Below are positions 30,720 through 37,855 of a stretch of 64,000 nucleotides of DNA, piece by piece. Origin of the DNA: Sphingomonas sp. Leaf230. GTDB taxonomy: Bacteria > Pseudomonadota > Alphaproteobacteria > Sphingomonadales > Sphingomonadaceae. Location: contig NZ_LMKW01000011.1 of assembly GCF_001421745.1 (NCBI RefSeq), positions 248,001 to 312,000 on the forward strand, read 5' to 3'. The notes beneath the pieces are model-generated. The model had not been told where the DNA came from. It did not search any database and saw only the letters and a program-made list of their open reading frames with translations. Numbering within the stretch: the first letter of the stretch is position 1; the number at the start of each line of letters is the position of its first letter. The position numbers were made by a program, and so were the translations under genes.

Positions 30720-31181
30720 TCAGCGCCGGGTCGCGAGCTTCGCGCCCAGCGCCGTGACCAGCCCGAACACCGCATGGTTCACGCTGTGCATGCCGATCGT
30801 CTTCGCATCGGCCTGCCACTCGGGTGGCTTCACGCCGAGCAACGGCCCTGTGATCCAGTGCATCGCCGCATAGAACGCCGCGCCGAACACCAGGCCCGAG
30901 CCGACGACCGACGCTTCTTCGTCGACGGTCGCGGCATAGACCGCACCCGCCGCCGCAGACAGCAACAGGTGACCGCCCTGCGTGACCGCCTGCTCGCGCG
31001 ACGACGGCAGGGCATCCGCGGCCGGCGTGTCGATGCCCAGTTTCTCCGCCGTCTTGCGTTCGAGCGTGACGATCTCGGACGGTTCGCCAGTCTTGCGCTC
31101 GCCTGCCATCAACAGCGCGGTGATGCCCAGCCCGGCCACCAGGCCACCTGCGACCGCGCCGGCCATACGTCGTGAATCCAT
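30720..31181 (-). CDS. Inner-membrane protein, YagU/DUF1440-like, unknown
   Basis: A 153-aa protein with an N-terminal hydrophobic segment (GAVAGGLVAGLGITALLMAG), a soluble stretch and two or three more hydrophobic segments (LLLSAAAGAVYAAT and GLVFGAAFYAAMHWITGPLLG). The ATG at 31181 has caggagcacg upstream; the frame opens at 31226. The overall layout resembles YagU/DUF1440 proteins but I am not certain. It is convergent with msrB. Function unknown. Confidence 0.7.
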   Translation of the reverse strand: MDSRRMAGAVAGGLVAGLGITALLMAGERKTGEPSEIVTLERKTAEKLGIDTPAADALPSSREQAVTQGGHLLLSAAAGAVYAATVDEEASVVGSGLVFGAAFYAAMHWITGPLLGVKPPEWQADAKTIGMHSVNHAVFGLVTALGAKLATRR

Positions 31182-31378
31182 CGTCGTGCTCCTGAAGTTC
31201 TGCCGTCCACAACGCGTGGATCGCAATTCGGCCCACCACGTTGCGCCGCCCGATCATCATTGCGAATCATTGGCTTAGCCGCCGGAACAGCAGCCTTCCG
31301 AGACTGTTTTGGTACCAGGACCCTTCGCGTCGCCCGCTTCCACCGCGAGCCCGACGCCCCGATCCGACGAGGACCATC

Positions 31379-33418
31379 ATGCCGATCCAGACCACCGACG
31401 ATCTCGCAATCACCTATGCCGATACCGGGCCGCCCGACGGCGCGCCGGTCCTGCTGATCCACGGCTGGCCCGACGACGCATCGACCTGGGATGACGTCGT
31501 CCCAGCGCTCAATGCGGCCGGATTGCGGACCATCGTGCCGACCTTGCGCGGCTTCGGCGAAACTCGGTTCGTCGGGAATGCACCGCGCACCGGCAACAGC
31601 GCAATCCTGGCAATGGACATGATCGCACTGATGGATGGGCTCGGTATTGAGACATTCATGGTCGCCGGGCACGACTGGGGCTCGAATACCGCGGAGGCGC
31701 TCGCAGTCGGCTGGCCAGACCGCGTCGAGCGGATGGCGATGCTCGCCACCCCGCCCCGTCTCGGCGGCATGCCGACGCCGCCGTTCGAGCAGGCGCAGCG
31801 CCAATGGTATCACTGGTTCATGGCCACCGCGCGCGGTGCGCAGGCCGTTCGCGACGACCACAAGGGCTTCGCGCACATCCACTGGGTCAACTGGTCGCCC
31901 CCCGGCTGGTTCGACGAGGCGACCTTCGCCCGTGTCGCACGATCGTTCGAGAACCCCGACTGGGCCGACGTCACGCTTCACAGCTATCGCGCGCGCTGGA
32001 ACGAGGCCGAGCCCGATCCGCGCAGCCAGTGGCTCGAGGACAAGGTGAAGGCGACCAAGACGCTCTCCTTGCCGACGATGTATTTCCAGGGTGCGGTCGA
32101 CGGCGTGAACCCGCCATCGGCGAGCACCTCGGTACCCGCCAAGTTCACCGGCCCGTTCGCGTTCGTGACGCTCAACGGCGTCGGTCATTTCATCCAGCGC
32201 GAAGCCCCCGACGCGGTCGCGCGCCATCTCATCCAGCTTTTCACCGGCAATCCCGCCGACCTGTCCGACACCACCGACCGGAGCCTCATTATGTCCAAGA
32301 CCAAGCCCTTCCTCGCCGGCGCTGCCGCGATCGCCGTCGTCGCCGCCGCGGCGATCGGCGTCGCCAGTGCGCAGACCGCATCGCAGACCAGCGGTCGCCC
32401 GCTTACCCAGGTCGCGCAGTTCGATCACCAGGCGACCGGCGTCGCCGTCACCGCCGACGGCCGCCGCTTCGTCAACTTCCCGCGCTGGACCGACGACGCG
32501 CCGATCTCGGTCGCCGAAGTGATGAAGGACGGCTCGCTCAAGGCCTATCCGGACGCCAAGTGGAACAGCTGGCGCAACGCGAAGTCCGCGGAAATGCCGG
32601 TCGGCGATTACTTCGTCTGCGTGCAGTCGATCGTGCCCGACGGCCACGGCAACCTGTGGGTGCTCGATCCCGGCGCGCCCGGTAACGAAAAGATCCTCGA
32701 AGGCGCACCCAAGCTGGTCAAGGTCGACCTCGCCACCAACCGCGTGACAAAGGTCATCAAGGTGCCGCTCGATGTCGCGCTTCAGGGCACCTACCTCAAT
32801 GACATCCGCTTCTCGCCCGATGGCAAGACCGGCTACATCACCGATTCCGGGACGCGCGGCGCGATCATCGTCATCGATCTCGAAACCGGCAAGGGCTTCC
32901 GCGCGCTCGACGGCCACGGCTCGACGCAGATCGACAAGACCGTGAAGGTGATGACCGACGGCAAGCCGCTCGTCCGCCCCGACGGTCGCCAGCCCGCCTT
33001 CGCCGCGGACGGCATCGCGATCTCCAACGACGGCAAGACGCTGTATTACCAAGCGCTCACCGGCAAGACGCTCTACTCGATCGACACAGCCCTGCTGCGT
33101 GACGGCGTCAGCGAGGCGACGCGGGCCGCGGGCGTGAAGACGGTCGCGCAGACGCACGTCGCCGACGGCCTGTGGATGAGCAAGGCGGGCACGCTCTACC
33201 TGACGTCGCCGGTGAACAACGGCATCACCCGGCTGGTCGGCGATCATGTCGAGCCGGTGCTGACCGACGCCCGCCTGCGCTGGCCCGACACGTTCTCGGA
33301 AGGCGCGGACGGCCGCATCTACGTCACCGCCAGCCACATCCAGGACACCAACTGGTTCAAGCCTGATGCGCCCGCGTCGCTCAAGACCGAGCTGTTCTCG
33401 TTCGCACCCGCAAAGTAA
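31379..33418 (+). CDS. Fusion: epoxide-hydrolase-like domain plus exported yellow/MRJP-like domain
   Basis: An uninterrupted 679-aa frame. Residues 1-290 are an alpha/beta hydrolase with HGWPDDAS, the nucleophile Asp in AGHDWGSNTAEAL and the final His in GVGHFIQRE, matching epoxide hydrolases. From residue 305 a second protein begins as if independent: MSKTKPFLAGAAAIAVVAAA then IGVASAQ is a complete signal peptide, preceded by its own ribosome site ggag 7 bases before the ATG at 32291. It is followed by a beta-propeller of the yellow/major-royal-jelly family (LWVLDPGAPGNEKILEGAPK, LNDIRFSPDGKTGYITDSG). Either the first gene has lost its stop, or both a fusion and a separate exported protein are made. 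The neighbour is a catalase-like gene. Confidence 0.85.
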   Translation: MPIQTTDDLAITYADTGPPDGAPVLLIHGWPDDASTWDDVVPALNAAGLRTIVPTLRGFGETRFVGNAPRTGNSAILAMDMIALMDGLGIETFMVAGHDWGSNTAEALAVGWPDRVERMAMLATPPRLGGMPTPPFEQAQRQWYHWFMATARGAQAVRDDHKGFAHIHWVNWSPPGWFDEATFARVARSFENPDWADVTLHSYRARWNEAEPDPRSQWLEDKVKATKTLSLPTMYFQGAVDGVNPPSASTSVPAKFTGPFAFVTLNGVGHFIQREAPDAVARHLIQLFTGNPADLSDTTDRSLIMSKTKPFLAGAAAIAVVAAAAIGVASAQTASQTSGRPLTQVAQFDHQATGVAVTADGRRFVNFPRWTDDAPISVAEVMKDGSLKAYPDAKWNSWRNAKSAEMPVGDYFVCVQSIVPDGHGNLWVLDPGAPGNEKILEGAPKLVKVDLATNRVTKVIKVPLDVALQGTYLNDIRFSPDGKTGYITDSGTRGAIIVIDLETGKGFRALDGHGSTQIDKTVKVMTDGKPLVRPDGRQPAFAADGIAISNDGKTLYYQALTGKTLYSIDTALLRDGVSEATRAAGVKTVAQTHVADGLWMSKAGTLYLTSPVNNGITRLVGDHVEPVLTDARLRWPDTFSEGADGRIYVTASHIQDTNWFKPDAPASLKTELFSFAPAK

Positions 33419-33426
33419 GGCTCGAC

Positions 33427-34509
33427 ATGACCTATCTCCGCTACAGCGACGACATCGAGACGATCCAGCCCAACGAGCAGGAATCGATCGACGGCATCAT
33501 TCAAGGCATGTCGCAGCAGACCGAAACCGTCGAGAAGCGCGAGGGCCATGCGGTCCGCGCGAGCCATGCGAAGAGTTCGGCGTGCGTGATCGGCGAACTG
33601 ACGATCGCGCCCGGCCTGCCGCCCGAACTCGCACAAGGCGTGTTCGCGACGCCCGGCCCGCACCCCGTCGCAATCCGCTTCGCGCAGGGACCCGGCGAGA
33701 CGCTTGGCGACCGCGTCTCGACGCACCGCGGCATGGCGATCAAGATCTTCGACGTACCCGGCGACAAGCTGTCGGGCCACGATGCCGACACGCAGGATTT
33801 CGTGTTCGCGACGGGCACGACGTTTCCGTCCGGCACCGCGCAGGGGTTTCTCAGCGACGCCAAGAAGATCGGTGCGGCCGTGCCCTTGCCGGAGGGCTTC
33901 AAGAGCGCGGTGTCGAGCCTCGCGCGCAACGTGAACACGGCGCTGCACGCGGTCGGCACCGAGAGCCCCAAGGCGGACTTTTTCGGCCACCCGTTCAGCC
34001 ATCCGCTCGCCGAACCGTATTTCAGCCAATGTCCGATCCGCTACGGCGATTACGTCGCCAAGCTCGGCACCTTCCCCGCCTCGCCCGAACAGGCCGCGCT
34101 GAAGGACTGGGAACTCGACCCGAAGCAGGACGAGGACGGTTTCCGTCATGCCGCCGTCCGCTATTTCGGCGAACACGACGCAGTATTCGAACTGCGCGTA
34201 CAGCTCTGGGCGAACGCGGACACGCAGCCGATCGAAGACACCTCGGTCGACTGGCCCGAGGCGGACAGCCGCTACCTGACGGTCGGAACGATCCGCATCC
34301 CCCGGCAGGAAGCCTATAGCGCCGCGCGCGTCCGGTATTTCGACGATGTGATGACGTTCCGCCCCGCGCACGCACTCGCGGCGCATCGCCCGCTCGGTTC
34401 GGTGATGCGCGCCCGTTTGCAGGTCTATCACGCGCTGTCGAAGCTGCGGCATGGCGAGAACGGCATCAAGGCCGAAAACACCGCTACGATCGACCAGATA
34501 CCCGCCTGA
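33427..34509 (+). CDS. Catalase-family haem protein
   Basis: A 360-aa protein of the catalase-like superfamily, shorter than classical catalases. It has VAIRFAQGPGETLGDRVSTH, RGMAIKIFDVPGDKL and DTQDFVFATGTTFPSGTAQG in the N-terminal half. The C-terminal VRYFDDVMTFRP is where the proximal Tyr ligand is expected. It starts 8 bp after the fusion gene, so the two form one operon. Members may act as peroxidases rather than true catalases. A UUCG-loop hairpin follows the stop. Confidence 0.85.
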   Translation: MTYLRYSDDIETIQPNEQESIDGIIQGMSQQTETVEKREGHAVRASHAKSSACVIGELTIAPGLPPELAQGVFATPGPHPVAIRFAQGPGETLGDRVSTHRGMAIKIFDVPGDKLSGHDADTQDFVFATGTTFPSGTAQGFLSDAKKIGAAVPLPEGFKSAVSSLARNVNTALHAVGTESPKADFFGHPFSHPLAEPYFSQCPIRYGDYVAKLGTFPASPEQAALKDWELDPKQDEDGFRHAAVRYFGEHDAVFELRVQLWANADTQPIEDTSVDWPEADSRYLTVGTIRIPRQEAYSAARVRYFDDVMTFRPAHALAAHRPLGSVMRARLQVYHALSKLRHGENGIKAENTATIDQIPA

Positions 34510-34514
34510 GGCAA

Positions 34515-34532
34515 GGGTCCCTTCGGGGACCC
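34515..34532 (+). terminator. UUCG tetraloop hairpin after the catalase-like gene
   Basis: gggtccc ttcg gggaccc, five bases past the stop. The loop is the stable UUCG type common in bacterial terminators; the T-run is missing. Confidence 0.65.
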
Positions 34533-34552
34533 CGCTAGCACTCCAGGCAAAT

Positions 34553-34588
34553 AAAAACCCCGCTAGTCCATGGGACTAGCGGGGTTTT
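34553..34588 (-). terminator. Ancestral tRNA-Val terminator left at the island's left junction
   Basis: On the reverse strand aaaa, then the perfect 12-bp stem ccccgctagtcc/ggactagcgggg with a 3-base loop, then a T-run. It is the terminator the tRNA-Val gene had before the island inserted. A counterpart with a changed stem lies at 59628-59663. Confidence 0.85.
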
Positions 34589-34637
34589 CAATGGTGGGCG
34601 TGGCAAGGATTGAACTTGCGACCCCTGCGATGTCAAC
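34577..34637. repeat. attL: 61-bp direct repeat, 3' half of tRNA-Val
   Basis: From tagcgggg to gatgtcaac the sequence is identical to 59652-59712. It includes the T arm, acceptor 3' strand and encoded CCA of tRNA-Val, but stops in the anticodon loop, so it is not a working tRNA. This marks the left end of the integrated element. The following 34638-34986 holds no gene I can support. Confidence 0.95.
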
Positions 34638-34986
34638 GAAGGGGAGAGCTGCTAAGTTATTGATTTCACGTCACTCAATCGCGCGAAGCAGCGAGAACGT
34701 AGCAGAAACGTAGCGTGGAATCTGGTGTGTTTCACGCAAATTACACGCAAGTCGCTTTTTCGCACCAATACGTTTTGAACCAGTGACTTAGGTGTTCGTC
34801 GAGCAACGGCGGAGGGAAGGTGCACAATCGATCGAACCGATCACTCGGGCATCTAAGGACCGCTAAAGCGAGGTCGGGAGGAGAGAAGCGCGGTGCGCAG
34901 CGAAGCTGCCAGCCGAATGAAAAAGGCAGGCGGCCTGATCCGGATCCGTTGCGGGCCGGTGATCCCCCTGATGAAAGCCCTTCCCC

Positions 34987-35505
34987 ATGTTGACCTCCCC
35001 AATCGGTCAGTCGCTCGATCCCTCGCAGCGTGTTCTGTCGCTGCCGCTCGCCGCTCTCTACGAAGCGCCAATCCCGCTCGGCGCACTGGCCGGGTTGCCG
35101 GCGGGGGCGCTGGACTTTGCTTCCGCCAATCTCGTCATAGCCGCGACGCCGTGCGAAGCGCCGCTGTTCGGGGCCAAGGTCGAAGGCGTATGCGCCCGCT
35201 TCGGCCGCGATGTCATGCTCGTGCGCACCGGCCTGTTCCCGGAGACGATGAACCCGGTCACAGTCGATATCGCGCTAGTCGGACCGGATGGACCGTTCAC
35301 CATCTCTGGGCTCAGCTTCCTGCGTCACTTCGACCGCAGCCTGTGGTTGGTGCCTGCCGAGGTCGGCCCCTTTATAGAGATTCGTGGGGACGGGCTGGCG
35401 CTGCAGACAACGCCCCCGTTCGTTACCTGGGATGAACGCTGCGACGGCGTCTGTCGCGCGGCGAACGAGATCGTCCGCCTAGTCACCCGTCGGCGGGAAC
35501 GCTGA
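34987..35505 (+). CDS. Island protein of unknown function (172 aa)
   Basis: Begins MLTSPIGQSLDPSQRVLSLP and contains ANLVIAATPCEAPLFGAKVE, then PVTVDIALVGPDGPFTIS; mostly beta-type sequence with no signal peptide or membrane segment. It is the first of four closely spaced genes at the left end of the island; the next starts 1 bp after its stop. The ribosome site is weak. No family recognised. Confidence 0.65.
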   Translation: MLTSPIGQSLDPSQRVLSLPLAALYEAPIPLGALAGLPAGALDFASANLVIAATPCEAPLFGAKVEGVCARFGRDVMLVRTGLFPETMNPVTVDIALVGPDGPFTISGLSFLRHFDRSLWLVPAEVGPFIEIRGDGLALQTTPPFVTWDERCDGVCRAANEIVRLVTRRRER

Positions 35506-35506
35506 G

Positions 35507-36148
35507 ATGGCCGCGAACAAGCCACGTAAGGCATCCACCAGGACAACGTTTACTGACGCTGATCCGCAAAGCTGGCTCTATCTCAACCCCGCTGGTCTCT
35601 CGCCGACAGGGACCGTCTTTGCCGTATTGCGGAAGGCATATGCTGGTCGCACCAACAGCGCGCTGGAGTTCGGTTATCGCAAAGCCCATCTCGGCTCCGT
35701 TCCCGTCAGCACCGACTTCGCCGTCTGGTCGCCGAACGTCGAGCGTGTCGAGGTGCTACTTCCCGGCGGGGCCGACGACTATCTTGCAGATCCGGCGACG
35801 TTGCTTGCGCAGATGGACGTGCACGCGGTCGATCGCGAAAAGGCGCTGCTCACCTACCTGACGTTGCCGCTTGGCGATGTCGATCGCGTGCATGTCGGTT
35901 GGGAGCGAGCGCGCGCATTCCTGAGAGAACGGTTCACTCGTGACCGCCAGCTCGCTTCCGTTCTGATCCTTCACGCGCCGGCTACGATCAACGCTGCCTT
36001 CCCCCTTCATGCCCATGCACTGATTGTCCCCCGCCGGATCACGGGTCTCGGGATACGGCAGGGTTTGTATGACGAGGATCTAACGCGCGATGCCGGACAG
36101 TTGATCGTCGAGGCGATGTGGGCGGATCATGTGGCAACGTTCCGATGA
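35507..36148 (+). CDS. Island protein with a His-Ala-His motif, unknown (213 aa)
   Basis: Basic N-terminus (MAANKPRKASTRTTFTDAD), a central LEFGYRKAHLGSVPVSTDFAV, and near residue 168 the segment FPLHAHALIVPRRITGLG. H-hydrophobic-H followed by a hydrophobic strand resembles the HUH motif of relaxases and Rep nucleases, but I see no catalytic Tyr context that would confirm this. Its stop overlaps the next start (atga), so translation is coupled. Function unknown. Confidence 0.65.
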   Translation: MAANKPRKASTRTTFTDADPQSWLYLNPAGLSPTGTVFAVLRKAYAGRTNSALEFGYRKAHLGSVPVSTDFAVWSPNVERVEVLLPGGADDYLADPATLLAQMDVHAVDREKALLTYLTLPLGDVDRVHVGWERARAFLRERFTRDRQLASVLILHAPATINAAFPLHAHALIVPRRITGLGIRQGLYDEDLTRDAGQLIVEAMWADHVATFR

Positions 36149-36543
36149 CCGAAACGCATTCAGATCCCGCCGCAACGCTCGTCGATCTCGCCGGACGGAT
36201 CATGCTGACCCATGGTCTTGACTGCCGGCATGCCATGCGCCTGCTCGCGATCGATCGGTCCGAAGCGGAAGATCTAATCCAGCTCGGCAGATTGTGGTCG
36301 CCGCTAGGCATCGTTCGTCACGAGCGGCTGCGCCTGTTCGTCAACATCCTGATGCGGCTGGAGTGGCGGCTAGAGCATGACAGCCGTGCGATCCGCGATG
36401 CCCTCGACCGACCGCTCGATGCACTTGGCGGTTCCACGCCCGCCGATCTGCTCGGCGAGCGTCTGGAGGACCTGCGAAAGCTGCGCAGCGCCATCGCCAC
36501 CGTCGATGCGCCGACGGTCAAATGGTGGCGAGTTGGTCACTGA
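36145..36543 (+). CDS. Small helical island protein, possible antitoxin-like
   Basis: A 132-aa mostly helical protein starting MTETHSDPAATLVDLAGRIM. The C-terminal LDALGGSTPADLLGERLEDL faintly resembles the toxin-binding domain of Xre/MbcA/ParS antitoxins, and HAMRLLAIDRSEAEDLIQLG could be a DNA-binding helix pair. I do not see a RES or other matching toxin next to it, so this remains a guess. It overlaps the preceding gene by 4 bases. Confidence 0.6.
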   Translation: MTETHSDPAATLVDLAGRIMLTHGLDCRHAMRLLAIDRSEAEDLIQLGRLWSPLGIVRHERLRLFVNILMRLEWRLEHDSRAIRDALDRPLDALGGSTPADLLGERLEDLRKLRSAIATVDAPTVKWWRVGH

Positions 36544-36612
36544 CCAACCGTCACGAGAATGAGGAGGGGAAGCTGATCCCGGAATGCGGGACGAAAACAG
36601 GAGTAAGCGGCC

Positions 36613-37137
36613 ATGACCAACGACGACGACGTCTTCCTCCGCGCCCACACCGTTGCGGTGACCCGGCTTTTGCTCGGCAACCGCAAGATGCACAACGGCG
36701 TCGTCGTCACGGGTTGCGAACACCTCGATTTCGAAGGTCGGACCCGGATGGCCCGGATGGCCACGCTTTCCAACCCCGATATCGTCGGACTGGAGTTCGG
36801 CGTAACCGACGTTGGCAGCTACGGACTGACGGGAATCACGATCTACATGCCGTGCGACAACGGCTGCTTTGTCCAGACAAACTGTCAGTTGTGGTTGAGC
36901 AAGGCGGGCAACCGTGTGGTGATTCTGCCCCGGCCAGAATCCCGCGGGCATTTTCGCCTGTCGCCGCGTGAGCTCATCCACATCGACGGCAAACCGGCGG
37001 CGGCCCCGGGTGATGGCATCCACCGGGCGGTGACATGGCTGAAGCAACGGACCGGTTCGCGGGTCACCGAATTTGCCAACTGCTCCATCGTCGAGGACAT
37101 ATGGCCTGACCGGATAAAGGCTGCTGGCGGCATTTGA
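36613..37137 (+). CDS. Island protein of unknown function (174 aa)
   Basis: Starts MTNDDDVFLRAHTVAVTRLL with a clear ribosome site (caggagtaag). It contains MHNGVVVTGCEHLDFEGRTR, a Cys pair in YMPCDNGCFVQTNCQLWL and ends EDIWPDRIKAAGGI. No signal peptide or membrane segment. It closes the left four-gene cluster. No family recognised. Confidence 0.65.
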   Translation: MTNDDDVFLRAHTVAVTRLLLGNRKMHNGVVVTGCEHLDFEGRTRMARMATLSNPDIVGLEFGVTDVGSYGLTGITIYMPCDNGCFVQTNCQLWLSKAGNRVVILPRPESRGHFRLSPRELIHIDGKPAAAPGDGIHRAVTWLKQRTGSRVTEFANCSIVEDIWPDRIKAAGGI

Positions 37138-37347
37138 TGAAGCCGAATCACAAGTAAATGAGGTGGGTCGGCTTTTCTGGATCGAGCAATGTGACATATG
37201 GATGGCGGCGCTGACCATGAATGCCATTGTGTCGGCTGCAGTTCTTTTTATTCAGACGCTCGACTGCCCGGATTTGGCGCGCGAACTGGTCCGCATGTGC
37301 CACCTGTGCAAGTTCCCAGTGGTCCTAAGCCAGGGCGCGGCGGCCCC

Positions 37348-37422
37348 AGATTGCGTGTCGCCGAGATAGCCGCGCTCAAGGCCCGCGATATCTACAGCGA
37401 GCGCATGCTGCTCAGGGCCTAG
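37348..37422 (+). pseudogene. Remnant of a tyrosine recombinase gene
   Basis: The frame reads RLRVAEIAALKARDIYSERM then LLRA and a stop. This matches the box I region of XerC/IS91-associated integrases (typically GLRVSEv..Lk..DIds.RM), including the catalytic Arg. Nothing recognisable of the rest of such a gene is present on either side. It is a 25-codon fossil of another integrase. Confidence 0.6.
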
Positions 37423-37855
37423 CGCCAGAGCCCGTTGCTCCTACCAAACTTGAGCATCACTCCGGCCGAATTGGCGACGGTCCGCGGTCTGACCGCTAAG
37501 GTTGGATCTACGGAGCATGCTTTACGCAGTCAGCTCAGACACTTTACCGCGAGTAAACTGCGACCATTTTGAACCAAGAAGATGCGGTCTCCGCTCTTGC
37601 TCTCCAAGGATAACCAAGTATCGCGTGGGTTTGTAACTAGCCGGTATCGTAGCGATCCACGGATGGGGTGACAGGTTCGCGAGCTCTGGCGGGTGCTTTC
37701 AAATCGTGGATTTCGATTGCCCCGGAAGCCGCATCCGTTAGCGTGCCGACGGATGGGGGAGTTGGATTGTCGGACAGGCACGGGATTGCGGGAGAGGTTT
37801 GGGATCGAATTCCGTTCGGCTGGACGGTGCGACGCGGCGTGCACGAGGTTTGCCC
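37423..37855. other. Gene-free stretch before the helicase operon
   Basis: No convincing gene from 37138 to 37855 apart from the integrase remnant. A 68-codon open frame at 37163-37369 has no ribosome site and no recognisable features. The promoter of the five-gene operon should lie in the last 150 bases; I could not identify boxes reliably. Confidence 0.5.

Noticed and set aside
31109-33337. A 742-codon open frame antisense to the hydrolase/MRJP fusion
   Set aside because: Shadow of a codon-biased gene; no domain recognisable and no start signal.
34592-34637. tRNA-like sequence at the island's left end
   Set aside because: Only the 3' half of tRNA-Val is present; the sequence diverges in the anticodon loop and cannot fold. 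It is attL, not a tRNA gene.
37163-37369. 68-codon open frame before the defence operon
   Set aside because: No ribosome site, mixed hydrophobic and Cys-rich content without pattern, and overlaps the integrase remnant in another frame.
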